This document shows, one piece after another, positions 17,138-27,596 of a stretch of DNA of 64,000 bases. Source of the DNA: JALHOP01 sp964484195. Lineage in GTDB: Bacteria > Myxococcota > XYA12-FULL-58-9 > JALHOP01. Every line of letters starts with the position of its first letter. The stretch's first letter is position 1. A program made the translations under genes and the position numbers. The stretch spans positions 41,439 to 105,438 of the forward strand of contig CAZAER010000015.1 in the NCBI GenBank assembly GCA_964484195.1. Reading direction: 5' to 3'. The notes under the pieces are model-generated. The model ran no database searches. It saw only the letters and a program-made list of their open reading frames with translations, and was not told the origin of the DNA.

Positions 17138-19222
17138 ATGCATGGGGCCGACGAGTTTCTCAAAGCAATCACCGTCGTCCTTTGTGTCGCGGCGGTCACG
17201 ACGGTCGTCTTCCAACGCCTGCGGCTTCCGATCGTCCTCGGCTACATCCTCGCCGGTCTCATCGTCGGGCCGTACGTGCCCATCCCGCTGGTCGCCGATC
17301 GCGAGATCGTCCAGACCCTCTCCGAGCTCGGCGTCATCCTCGTCATGTTCGCCATCGGGCTCGAATTCCGCCTGGGGAAGCTCTTTCGCATCGGGCCGAC
17401 AGCGGGCATCACCGCGCTCATCGAGTCCAGCGTCATGGTCTGGCTCGGATTCATGGTGGCACGCGGCTTCGGTTGGACGACGCGCGAGAGCGTCTTTGCC
17501 GGAGCCATCGTCGCCATCTCGAGCACCACGATCATCGCCAAGACCTTCGACGAGCAAGGCGTCGAGAAGCGCTTGCGCGAGCTCGTGTTCGGCATCCTCA
17601 TCGTCGAAGACCTGATCGCCATCCTCTTGATGGCGATCCTCACGGCGCTATCGTCGGGCGACGGCGTCTCCGCCGAGACCATCGTCCATTCCGGCGGACG
17701 CCTTGCGGCGTTCCTCGTCGGCCTGGTCGTGGTCGGCATGCTCATCGTGCCGCGCGCGGTGCGGGCCATCAACCGGCTGAAGCGCAGCGAAACCACCCTG
17801 GTCGCGAGCATCGGCATTTGCTTCGCGGTCGCGCTCTTGGCCCACAAGCTCGGCTACTCGGTGGCCCTCGGGGCATTCGTCGCCGGCTCCATGGTGGCGG
17901 AGTCGGGGGATGGCAAACACGTCGAGCATCTGATTGCGCCGGTGCGCGATCTCTTCGCCGCCATCTTCTTCGTATCGGTAGGCATGTCGATCGATCCTGC
18001 CCTGGTGGCGCAGCACTGGCGCGCGGTGTCGGTGTTCGCGGCGCTGGTGATCACCGGCAAGCTCGTGGGTGTCTCGACCGGCGCGTTTCTCACCGGCAAC
18101 GGCACCCAGATGTCCGTCAAAGCGGGCATGAGCTTGACGCAGATCGGCGAGTTCTCGTTCATCATCGCGGGGCTCGGGGTCAGCCTGCAGGCTACGCGCG
18201 AGTTCATCTACCCGGTGGCCGTCGCGGTCTCGGCGATCACGACTCTCACCACGCCGCTGCTCATCCGCGCCGCCGGCCCGGTGGCGAGCCTCATCGACCA
18301 CAAGCTGCCGAGGCCACTGCAAACCTTCGCGGCGCTCTACGGCACCTGGGTCGAGCAGCTCAGGGCTCCGCGCGCGGCCGGTGATGCACGATGGAGCGTG
18401 AAGCGCCTCATGCGGCTCCTGGTGCTGGACTGCGCGCTCCTCGTCGGTCTCGTCATCGGCACCTCGCTGGCGATCGATCGCATCAGCGCCTTCGGCGTGC
18501 GCGAGCTGTCGCTGTCACCGACCTTGGCGCGCGCCGCGGTCATCGTCGCCGCGCTGCTACTCGCGACGCCGATGATCTTCGGTGTCTTCAACCTCACGCA
18601 GCGTCTGGGCCTCGGGATCGGACAGCCGCAATCCGGCGACACCACGCGCGTCGATTTGGCGGCGACACCGCGCCGCGCGCTCGTCGTCACGCTCCAGCTA
18701 GCCATCGTGTTGATCATCGGTCTTCCAGTCGTGGCTCTCATTCAGCCCTACTTCCCCGTTTGGATCGAAGCGCTGCTGCTGGCGCTCTTGATACTCGTCC
18801 TCGGCGTCGCCTTCTGGCGCAGCGCGACCAATCTGCAGGGTCATGTGAAGGCCGGCGCCGAGCTCATCGTCGAAGCGCTGGCATCCCAGGGGAAGGCAGA
18901 CGCGCACACGAGCACCGACGACGCTTTGGCGCGCATCCAGCACCTGATGCCTGGGCTCGGCGCTCCCGTTCCCTTGAAGCTCGGCGCCGAGAGCGTCGCA
19001 ATCGGCAAGACCTTGGCTGAGCTCGACCTGCGCAGCCGCACTGGCGCGTCCGTCCTCGCTATCGCCCGCGGCAAGGAGAGCGTGCTCGTCCCCACCGCTT
19101 CCGAGAAGCTGCGCGTCGGCGACGTCCTGGCGCTAGCAGGCACCCGCCCCGCCGTCTCCGCCGCTTCCCGTCTACTCCAGCAGGGCAACGCTGGTGCGCC
19201 TGACGACCACGATCTATCGTAG
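17138..19222 (+). CDS. CPA2 monovalent cation:proton antiporter (KefB/YbaL type)
   Basis: A 694-residue antiporter. Residues 5-390 make the Na_H_exchanger domain: LPIVLGYILAGLIVGPYVPI, the LSELGVILVMFAIGLEF helix and the ion-binding VAISSTTIIAKTFDEQG region are all characteristic. Residues 400-580 hold further helices, and residues about 610-690 form a TrkA-C (RCK_C) domain (SVAIGKTLAELDLRSRTGAS, then LRVGDVLALAG). No NAD-binding TrkA-N Rossmann domain is present, unlike E. coli KefB/KefC. It probably exchanges K+ or Na+ for H+ at the inner membrane. A perfect palindrome CCTCGGCCGAGG precedes it at 17107-17118. Confidence 0.9.
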   Translation: MHGADEFLKAITVVLCVAAVTTVVFQRLRLPIVLGYILAGLIVGPYVPIPLVADREIVQTLSELGVILVMFAIGLEFRLGKLFRIGPTAGITALIESSVMVWLGFMVARGFGWTTRESVFAGAIVAISSTTIIAKTFDEQGVEKRLRELVFGILIVEDLIAILLMAILTALSSGDGVSAETIVHSGGRLAAFLVGLVVVGMLIVPRAVRAINRLKRSETTLVASIGICFAVALLAHKLGYSVALGAFVAGSMVAESGDGKHVEHLIAPVRDLFAAIFFVSVGMSIDPALVAQHWRAVSVFAALVITGKLVGVSTGAFLTGNGTQMSVKAGMSLTQIGEFSFIIAGLGVSLQATREFIYPVAVAVSAITTLTTPLLIRAAGPVASLIDHKLPRPLQTFAALYGTWVEQLRAPRAAGDARWSVKRLMRLLVLDCALLVGLVIGTSLAIDRISAFGVRELSLSPTLARAAVIVAALLLATPMIFGVFNLTQRLGLGIGQPQSGDTTRVDLAATPRRALVVTLQLAIVLIIGLPVVALIQPYFPVWIEALLLALLILVLGVAFWRSATNLQGHVKAGAELIVEALASQGKADAHTSTDDALARIQHLMPGLGAPVPLKLGAESVAIGKTLAELDLRSRTGASVLAIARGKESVLVPTASEKLRVGDVLALAGTRPAVSAASRLLQQGNAGAPDDHDLS

Positions 19223-19230
19223 CGCCCGCC

Positions 19231-20468
19231 ATGCGTCTCACCACCAAGGTCACGGTGGTTCTCACCATCGCTTTCGCGGTGTTTCTCGCCACCGACGCCG
19301 CCATCGGCGTTTGGCGAAGCGTCGAGATGCAACACGCCGACACGCGCCACGATCTCGAGCTGCAGGTGAAGGTGCTGGCTCGTGCCGTCGCTCAGGTCTG
19401 GACCGAGTATGGCCGACAAGGCGTCGACCAATTGATCATGGCCGCCGACGACACCTCGAGTGAGACACGCATCCGCCTCCTCGAGCCCAACGAAGCACCG
19501 GCAGGTGTCGTCACCGGCGACATCGAAGGCGGCGCCAAGGCGTTGACCATAGCGCCCGTGAAGGTCGGCGAGACGCTCATCGGCGCGGTCAGCATCGAGT
19601 CGGCGATGCCGAGTCGGTACGAAGTCGCCATGGCTCGCGCTCCTCGCACCATTCTCACGCTGCTCTCGCTGGTCGTCATTGCCGCGCTCGTTTCGGTCGT
19701 GCTGGGCCAGCAAGTCGTGGGTAAGCCCGTCGGCGCGCTTTCCGCCAAAGCAGATGAAGCCGATCGTGGGCGCGCGCTCGCGGTGGAACAGCTGCGCAGA
19801 GGCGACCGGCTGATGACCGTGGGCCGTCTGGCTGCGGGCCTCGCCCACGAGCTCGGCACACCGTTGAACGTCGTCGCGGAGCGCGTGCGCATGGCTAGGG
19901 CCGGGGAGCTGGATGCGCACGAGCTACCCGAGAACTACACCAAAATTCTCGAGCAGACCGCGCGCATGGAGCGCATCATCCGCCAGCTGCTCGACTTCGC
20001 GCGCCAACGTCCGCCAGAGAAGGCACCCGTCGATCTCGGACAGGTGGTCACGCGTACACTCGACGTGTTGCGGCCTCTCGCAGACAAGGCCCGCGTCACC
20101 GTGACCTTGGCACTTCCGGAGGTCTCGGCGGTCGCCACCATCGATCCTCAGCAGATCGAGCAGGCGCTCACGCACCTGGTCATGAACGCGCTCCAAGCCA
20201 TGCCCGAAGGCGGCACCTTGCACATCAGCGTCACCGGAGCCGACCGCCAGTGGAGCATCGCCGTCCGCGACAGCGGTCAAGGGATCTCGGCCAGCGACCG
20301 CGAGCAGGTTTTCGAGCCGTTCTTCACCACCAAGCCCGTTGGCCAAGGCACCGGGCTCGGCCTCTCGGTGGTGCATGGCATCATCCAAGAGCACGGCGGT
20401 CGCGTCGATCTCGAAAGCGAGCCCGGTCGTGGTAGCACCTTCACCGTACGCCTACCGAAGGATGCCGC

Positions 20469-20472
<4 letters not shown>
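19231..20472 (+). CDS. sensor histidine kinase (ZraS/NtrB-like)
   Basis: A 413-residue membrane kinase. One transmembrane helix is at about 6-28 and another at about 140-165 (TILTLLSLVVIAALVSVVLG) flanking a periplasmic sensor of about 110 residues. The H-box is GLAAGLAHELGTPLNVVAER at about 205-224, with the ATP-binding motifs HLVMNALQAMPEGG (N), VRDSGQGIS (G1), FEPFFTTKPVGQGTGLGLSV (F/G2). It is coupled by a 4-bp overlap to the NtrC-type regulator. Because a CzcCBA-type operon follows with a sigma-54 promoter, metal sensing is a reasonable inference. Confidence 0.9.
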
Positions 20473-21833
<1,361 letters not shown>

Positions 21834-21841
21834 CGCGACGC

Positions 21842-21900
21842 CCGTTGCAAAAAACCACGGGTCTCGCACACGGCTTCCCGACCGTTGCGTTTTGCAACGG
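21842..21900. promoter_or_regulatory. candidate activator (UAS) site with CCGTTGC repeats
   Basis: A perfect inverted repeat CCGTTGC-N5-GCAACGG occupies 21882-21900, and a second CCGTTGC half-site lies at 21842-21848, exactly 40 bp (about four helical turns) upstream. The block sits 40-98 bp before the sigma-54 -24 element and directly after the NtrC-type regulator gene, the normal place for its enhancer-like binding site. Confidence 0.55.
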
Positions 21901-21939
21901 CTGACATCCTGCTCGGCTCGTTAGCTGGCGATTCGCTGC

Positions 21940-21955
21940 TGGCACGCCGCTCGCA
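21940..21955 (+). promoter_or_regulatory. sigma-54 promoter of the czcCBA-like operon
   Basis: The sequence TGGCACG-N4-TCGCA matches the -24/-12 consensus TGGCACG-N4-TTGCA with one mismatch and has the obligatory GG and GC 10 bp apart (21941-21942 and 21953-21954). The predicted transcription start is about 21966, only two bases before the ATG at 21968, which implies an almost leaderless mRNA. Confidence 0.65.
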
Positions 21956-21967
21956 AAGACCGTCGTC

Positions 21968-23242
21968 ATGGTCTCCCCGCCCCTCATCATCTCACTTACA
22001 TTCGCCTTCACTCCGGGGCCGGATTTCGCGCAAGACCAACTGGCTCAGCTGCTCTGGGAGCACGCACCCGCGCTCGCGGCCGACCGTGCGACTCTCGGTG
22101 CCGCCCACGCCGACGTCGAGCGCAGCCATCTCTTGCCGAACCCGCAGCTCGACGCTTCCTGGAACACCATTCCGCTCGGGCAGACCAACCCGCCGGGGCT
22201 CAGTCGTCCGCTCGATCAGATCCCCAACTACGCCCTCGGACTCTCCGAGCTCGTCGAGATTGGCAAACGTGGTCCGCGCCAGCGGGCAGCACGCGCGTCT
22301 CTCGCTGAAGTTGCCTACGGCGTCTATGGCGATCTCGCCGACCACTACTTCGAGGTGCTGGCGTTGTTCGGGCAAGTCGCCTCGGCGCAGATCCGTTTGA
22401 ACGACATCTCCGGCCTCGTACGCGACGCTGGTGAGCTCACCAGGCTCCAGCGCCAGCGCGTCGGCAAGGGCGATTCACCCGAGCTCGATGCCGAGCGCGC
22501 CGAGCTCGAGGAAGCCAAGCTGCGCACCACCTACGACGAGGAACAGGCACACCTCGCCGAAGCTCTGCGCGATTGCACCGCGTTGCTCGGGGTGAGCTGC
22601 GAGCCGTTCGCGAGCCTCGACGCTGCCGCGGAGTTCCTCGCGCTCAAGCCGCCGCAACAGGGCCTCGCCATCGCCGAGCGTCCCGACATCAAAGCCGTGG
22701 AGAGCCGCAGAGTCGCCGCGGCCGCCGCCCGCGACCTCGCCGGCAACAAAGTGATTCCCGACCCGACCGTGCGTGTCGGCTACACCTACGATCAGTTCGT
22801 CATCTCCGGGAATCAGCGCAACAGCGTCTTCGTCGGCGTGTCGATTCCCCTACCGTTCCTCGATCGCGGACAGGCGGACAAGCTCGAGGCCGACAGTCGG
22901 CAATGGAGCGCCGTCGAGACGCGCGACCGTCTCGAGGCCCAGGCGACGACGCGGGCGACGCGGCTCGACCAAGCCCGCAATGTCGCGGTCGAGCGCCGCA
23001 CCCGCATGCGCGAGCAGACCTTGCCGAAGGCGCGTGCCATCGTGCGCGACCTCGACCTCGTGGTGCAGCGCGGTGGCGTGTCGCTACAAGACCTGCTCAT
23101 CGCGCGCCGCACACTCGACGAGCTCTTGCTCGATGCCGCCGATCTGGATCGCGAAGTCTTCGAGCTCGAAGTCGAGCTTGCGCGGGTGCGCGGTTGGGCG
23201 CCGCCCGCGCCGAGCACTCTGAGCGCTGCGTTTGCCACCTGA
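21968..23242 (+). CDS. czcC: CzcC-like outer-membrane efflux channel (TolC superfamily)
   Basis: A 424-residue outer-membrane factor. It opens with a hydrophobic segment (VSPPLIISLTFAFTPGPDFA) serving as a signal peptide, although it lacks basic residues at its N-terminus, and continues with an OEP-type helical repeat (NPQLDASWNTIPLGQTNPPG and later GYTYDQFVISGNQRNSVFVG then SIPLPFLDRGQADKLEADSR), which is typical of CzcC/CusC. It is the first of three genes, followed by MFP and RND genes with 10-12 bp gaps. It probably forms the outer-membrane exit duct. The start codon lies 14 nt after the sigma-54 -12 C. Confidence 0.85.
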   Translation: MVSPPLIISLTFAFTPGPDFAQDQLAQLLWEHAPALAADRATLGAAHADVERSHLLPNPQLDASWNTIPLGQTNPPGLSRPLDQIPNYALGLSELVEIGKRGPRQRAARASLAEVAYGVYGDLADHYFEVLALFGQVASAQIRLNDISGLVRDAGELTRLQRQRVGKGDSPELDAERAELEEAKLRTTYDEEQAHLAEALRDCTALLGVSCEPFASLDAAAEFLALKPPQQGLAIAERPDIKAVESRRVAAAAARDLAGNKVIPDPTVRVGYTYDQFVISGNQRNSVFVGVSIPLPFLDRGQADKLEADSRQWSAVETRDRLEAQATTRATRLDQARNVAVERRTRMREQTLPKARAIVRDLDLVVQRGGVSLQDLLIARRTLDELLLDAADLDREVFELEVELARVRGWAPPAPSTLSAAFAT

Positions 23243-23252
23243 GGGTCACTCC

Positions 23253-24389
23253 ATGAGACGCCGTTTGATCATCGCCCTTTCCGTCACGCTGGCCGCACTG
23301 GTCGCGCTGATCATGTGGTTCGCCGACCACGAGGCGCCGCGTGCCCGCGCCAACGAGCTCCTGTCCGTCGAAGGAGACACCATCCACATTGCCAAAGGTG
23401 CACCACAGTGGAGCTACATCACCATCGCCAAAGCGGAGCTCGCACCCACGTTGCCGCCGGTTCCCGCACCGGGTCGCATCGTCTTCGACGCGAAGCGGAC
23501 CGCCGACGTCGGCGCGCCGCTGTCGGGACGCGTCGAGACCGTGATGGTGCGCGTCGGTGACGCACTGAGAAAGGGTGACAAGCTCTTCTCGGTACGCAGC
23601 GCCGCGTTCGCGGATCTCGATCGCGACGTCGCCAGTGCCCGCGAGGACGTGGCGGTGAAGCAGCGCCTCTACGAACGCCAGAAGGAGCTGCTAGAGCTCA
23701 AAGCAGTGTCGGAGAAAGAAGTGCTGGTCGCCGAGAGCGAGCTCAAACAAGCGCAGCTCATGCAGCGTGCCTCACAAGCCAAGGCTAGCAGCCTCTCGGT
23801 CACGACCGATGGCAACAATCTGTTCTGGGTGCTCGCGCCGCGCGATGGAACCGTGGTGCAACTCGGGGTCATCGCCAGCCAGCAGGTGAGCCCCGACGCC
23901 ACTGGTCCACTGGTGCGCATCTCGGATCTCGACGAGGTCCTGGTGATCGCCGAGGTCCCCGACGTCGACGCGGCCGACACCAAGCCGGGCCAAGCCGCCA
24001 TCGTCACCGCGCGTGATGGCGTCACCTCGCGCAAAGGCGTCGTCGACTTCGTATCGCAGGTCGTCGATCCGCTGCGGCAGACTGTCGAGACGCGGGTGCG
24101 CGTCGACAACCGCGACCGCGCGATGCGACCCAACGCCTTCGTCGAAGTGACGTTGCAACCCAACGAAGGACTGCAGCGCATCCAAGTCGAAGAGAGCGCT
24201 GTCGTGCTGTCCGGTGACCACAGCGTGGTCTTCGTCGAGCAAGCGCCCGACAAGCTATCGCGGGTCGTCGTTCAGCCCGGCAGACGCCGCGATCGTCGCG
24301 TCGAGCTGCGCGCCGGTCTCGAGCCTGGTGCCCTGTACGTCGCATCGGGCGCGCTGCTCCTCCTCAACCAGGTCGAGCTCTCCGACTAA
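23253..24389 (+). CDS. czcB: CzcB-like membrane fusion protein
   Basis: A 378-residue periplasmic adaptor. An N-terminal membrane anchor (RRLIIALSVTLAALVALIMW) is followed by the biotinyl-lipoyl-like half motifs PAPGRIVFDAKRTADVGAPL and SGRVETVMVRVGDALRKGDK, a coiled-coil hairpin at about 115-175 rich in Glu and Lys, then the second lipoyl half LAPRDGTVVQLGVIASQQVS and beta-barrel segments. The order is typical of HlyD/CzcB family adaptors of heavy-metal RND pumps. There is no long His-rich metal-binding extension. It sits between the OMF and the pump gene. Confidence 0.88.
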   Translation: MRRRLIIALSVTLAALVALIMWFADHEAPRARANELLSVEGDTIHIAKGAPQWSYITIAKAELAPTLPPVPAPGRIVFDAKRTADVGAPLSGRVETVMVRVGDALRKGDKLFSVRSAAFADLDRDVASAREDVAVKQRLYERQKELLELKAVSEKEVLVAESELKQAQLMQRASQAKASSLSVTTDGNNLFWVLAPRDGTVVQLGVIASQQVSPDATGPLVRISDLDEVLVIAEVPDVDAADTKPGQAAIVTARDGVTSRKGVVDFVSQVVDPLRQTVETRVRVDNRDRAMRPNAFVEVTLQPNEGLQRIQVEESAVVLSGDHSVVFVEQAPDKLSRVVVQPGRRRDRRVELRAGLEPGALYVASGALLLLNQVELSD

Positions 24390-24401
24390 GCGGGTGCCGT
24401 C

Positions 24402-27400
24402 ATGTTCGAACGTCTCGCAAGCTTCGCACTACGCAATCGCGGAGCCGTCCTCTTCTTCACCGCGATCATCGCCATCTGGGGCTACTTCTCGCTGAAGCAG
24501 CTGACCGTCGAAGCCTTCCCGGATCCGACCGACACGCAGGTCAACGTCATCACGCTGTTCGACGGCCAGCCTGCCGAGGAGGTCGAGCGTCAAATTGGCC
24601 TGCCGCTCGAGCGCGCCATCAATGGAACACCGGGTCTTGCGCGCTTGCGCAACATCTCGATGTTCGGGCTCTCCTTCGTCACCGTCACCTTCCAGGACGG
24701 CGTCGATGGTCTGTTCGCACGCCAACAACTTCTCGAACGCTTACGCGACGCCGAGCTACCGGAGGGCGTGAAGCCCGAGCTCGGTCCGTACGCGACGCCA
24801 ATCGGCGAGGTGTACCGCTACACCCTGAGCGGCGCCCACGGCGATCCGATGAAGCTTCGGACGTTGCAGGATTGGGTCGTCCGCCCACTGTTGATGCGCG
24901 TCAACGGCGTTGCCGACGTCGTAAGCTATGGCGGACTCGTGCGCGAGATTCACGTCGAGCCCAATCCCGCCGAGCTCGCGTCGCTGGGCCTTACGCTCTC
25001 GGACATCCGCAACGCCATCGACGGCGGCTCGAAGAACGCGAGCGGCGGCGTCCTCGAGCGTGGCTCCGAGCAGTTGGTCATCCGCAGCCAGGGACTGTTC
25101 ACGAGCCTCGACGACATCAAGCTGGTCCGCGTCGCGACCCGCGACGGCACCCCGGTGTATCTCAAGGATGTCGCGGAGGTGAACGACGGCTGGGCGCCGC
25201 GCCAAGGCGTGGTCTCGCGCGGCGATGATGGCGATGTCGTCGAAGGCATCGTCCTCATGCGCCGAGGAAAGAACCCCTCGCTGGTGCTCGAAGGCTTGAA
25301 GAAGCAGATCGAGCTCGTCGACCAGCGCCTCGCGGTCGATGGCGCCGCCATCAAGCCTTTCTACGACCGCACCGAGCTCGTCGGCACAACTCTACGCACG
25401 GTGGGCCACAACCTGCTCGAGGGCGCGGTGCTGGTCACCTTGGTCCTCTTCGCGTTCTTGCTCGATCTGCGGGCCTCGCTCGTCGTCGCGACCCTCATCC
25501 CACTCTCGCTCGCCGCATCGTTCATCTATCTCAACCTCCGCGGCATGTCGGCGAACCTCCTGTCCATGGGAGCCGTCGACTTCGGCGTCATCGTCGACGG
25601 CGGGGTCGTCATCATCGAGAGCATTCTCACCCACCTGCAGCGGCACGACAGCGATGCACCGCCCGATGAGCGCATCCGAGCAGCCTGCGCCGAGGTCGTG
25701 CGTCCGACGGTGTTCGCGCTGCTCATCATCATTGCCGCGTATTTGCCCATCTTCATGCTCGAGCGCGTCGAGGGCCGCATCTTCGCCCCCATGGCGAACA
25801 CCGTGGTCGCGGCGTTGGTCGGCGCCTTGCTCTTCAGCATCACGCTGGTGCCGGTGCTGGCATCGTTGGTCTACCGTAAACCGCCACGCCATCGTGCATC
25901 GTGGCTACTGAACGCCGCGGCTCGCGCCTACGATCCGCTATTGCGATTCGCGCTGCGGCGCCCAGCCCTGGTCATGGCCGTAGCCGTCGCATCGCTTGCG
26001 GCCACGGTGATGACGGTACCGAAGCTCGGCAGCGAATTCTTGCCCGAGCTCAACGAAGGCGCCCTCTACATGACCTTCACGCTGCCCTCGAACATCTCGC
26101 TATCGGAAGGGCGACGTCTGGTGCCGCAGCTCACGAAGCTCATCAGCGCCGAGCCGGTGGTCGAAGAGATCCAGTCGCAGCTCGGTCGTCCCGAAGACGG
26201 CACCGACGCGACGCTCGCGAACAACCTCGAGTTCTTCGTCAAGCTCAAGAAGCGCGAGGAGTGGCCGAAGGACGTCCACGAGCTCGCCGACGTCATCGCG
26301 ACCTTGCAAGACGCGATCGACGAGGTCCCCGGGCTCGAGGTGAACTTCTCACAACCCATCCGCGATAACGTCAACGAGAACATCAGCGGTCAGTTCGGGC
26401 AGATCGCGGTGAAGCTCTTCGGCGACGATCTCGTCCAGCTGCAGGCCCAGGCGGAGAAGGTGAAGAACGTCATCGCCAAGGTGCCGGGTGTCGCGGATCT
26501 CGGCATCGTCAAGAGCGGTGAGGTACCGCAGATTCTCGTCGCTCCCGACCGCCGCGGTCTCGCGCGTTACGGCATGGACGTGGGCGAGTTCCAGCAAGTC
26601 TTCCAGACCGGCGTCGGCGGCCTGCCGGTCACCGAATATTGGGAGGGAGAGCGCCGCTTCGATGTGGTGATGCGCTTGCCGCTCGCGGCGCGCGACGACG
26701 TCGAGAAGCTGCGGAATCTGCGCATCCCGGTCGAAGGAGGTGTCACCGTCCCGCTGCAGGCGCTGGCGCACGTCGACACCGGGCTCGGGCGCGCCTCGAT
26801 CAACCGTGAAAACGGACGGCGCTACATCGGCATTCGCATGAACGTTCGCGGACGTGACATGGGTGGATTCGTCGCGGAGGCGCGCGCGAAAGTCAGTGCC
26901 GAAGCGCCGATGCCGCTGGGCACGACGATCGAATGGGGCGGCGAGTTCGAGAACAAAGAGCGCGCCATGAATCGGTTGCTGACAGTGGTGCCAGTCGCGT
27001 TGTTGCTCACCCTGCTGCTCCTGTTCAAAGCGTTCGACTCTTTCGGCCGCGCCATCGTCACCATGCTCAACGTGCCGTTCGCGCTCATGGGCGGGGTCTT
27101 CGGGCTGCTGGCCTTCGGGATGCCTCTGTCGGTAGCCGCGGCGGTCGGGTTCATCGCGCTCATCGGTCAGGCGTCGCTCAACGGCGTTCTCATCACTTCC
27201 GCCATAGCGGCACGGCGCGATGCCGGGGACAGTCTCGACGATGCCGTCTTGCACGGATGCCGCGACAAGCTCCGGCCAGTGTTGATGACGGCAGCGTTGG
27301 CGGCTCTCGGTCTCGTTCCAGCGGCGATGAGCCGTGCCATCGGGTCGGAGACGCAACGTCCCCTCGCCGTGGTCATCGTCTTCGGCACCATCTCCGCGAG

Positions 27401-27545
27401 CGTGCTCACGCTCGTGCTCTTGCCGCTGATGTATCGCTACCACGCGAAGCTCGTCGACAAGCTCGGACTGCGCGGAAAAGACCCCATGGCTGGGGAGACA
27501 ACCCGCACCAACGGCCGCGACGATCACGTGCAAACCGCGGTCTGA
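24402..27545 (+). CDS. czcA: CzcA/CusA-type heavy-metal RND efflux pump
   Basis: A 1047-residue inner-membrane proton antiporter of full length. It has 12 predicted helices, with the first at about 15-35 and two long periplasmic loops. The heavy-metal subfamily signature is clear in helix IV: MGAVDFGVIVDGGVVIIES at about residues 390-410, whose acidic residues form the proton relay. FLPELNEGALYMTF and NRENGRRYIGIRMNVRGRDM are other family blocks. The substrate ion (Co, Zn, Cd, Ni, Cu or Ag) cannot be read reliably. It likely forms one complex with the two preceding products, spanning the envelope. Confidence 0.93.
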   Translation: MFERLASFALRNRGAVLFFTAIIAIWGYFSLKQLTVEAFPDPTDTQVNVITLFDGQPAEEVERQIGLPLERAINGTPGLARLRNISMFGLSFVTVTFQDGVDGLFARQQLLERLRDAELPEGVKPELGPYATPIGEVYRYTLSGAHGDPMKLRTLQDWVVRPLLMRVNGVADVVSYGGLVREIHVEPNPAELASLGLTLSDIRNAIDGGSKNASGGVLERGSEQLVIRSQGLFTSLDDIKLVRVATRDGTPVYLKDVAEVNDGWAPRQGVVSRGDDGDVVEGIVLMRRGKNPSLVLEGLKKQIELVDQRLAVDGAAIKPFYDRTELVGTTLRTVGHNLLEGAVLVTLVLFAFLLDLRASLVVATLIPLSLAASFIYLNLRGMSANLLSMGAVDFGVIVDGGVVIIESILTHLQRHDSDAPPDERIRAACAEVVRPTVFALLIIIAAYLPIFMLERVEGRIFAPMANTVVAALVGALLFSITLVPVLASLVYRKPPRHRASWLLNAAARAYDPLLRFALRRPALVMAVAVASLAATVMTVPKLGSEFLPELNEGALYMTFTLPSNISLSEGRRLVPQLTKLISAEPVVEEIQSQLGRPEDGTDATLANNLEFFVKLKKREEWPKDVHELADVIATLQDAIDEVPGLEVNFSQPIRDNVNENISGQFGQIAVKLFGDDLVQLQAQAEKVKNVIAKVPGVADLGIVKSGEVPQILVAPDRRGLARYGMDVGEFQQVFQTGVGGLPVTEYWEGERRFDVVMRLPLAARDDVEKLRNLRIPVEGGVTVPLQALAHVDTGLGRASINRENGRRYIGIRMNVRGRDMGGFVAEARAKVSAEAPMPLGTTIEWGGEFENKERAMNRLLTVVPVALLLTLLLLFKAFDSFGRAIVTMLNVPFALMGGVFGLLAFGMPLSVAAAVGFIALIGQASLNGVLITSAIAARRDAGDSLDDAVLHGCRDKLRPVLMTAALAALGLVPAAMSRAIGSETQRPLAVVIVFGTISASVLTLVLLPLMYRYHAKLVDKLGLRGKDPMAGETTRTNGRDDHVQTAV

Positions 27546-27568
27546 CGGCGCGCGTGTGCCCGATTGCG

Positions 27569-27584
27569 TGGCACGGCGATTGCC
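27569..27584 (+). promoter_or_regulatory. sigma-54 promoter before the lipoprotein gene
   Basis: TGGCACG-N4-TTGCC is a near-perfect -24/-12 element with GG at 27570-27571 and GC at 27582-27583, ten bases apart. The GC-to-ATG distance (14 nt from the -12 C to the A of ATG) is identical to the promoter at 21940, again predicting a nearly leaderless transcript. Confidence 0.65.
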
Positions 27585-27596
27585 ATCGTCGGTGCC

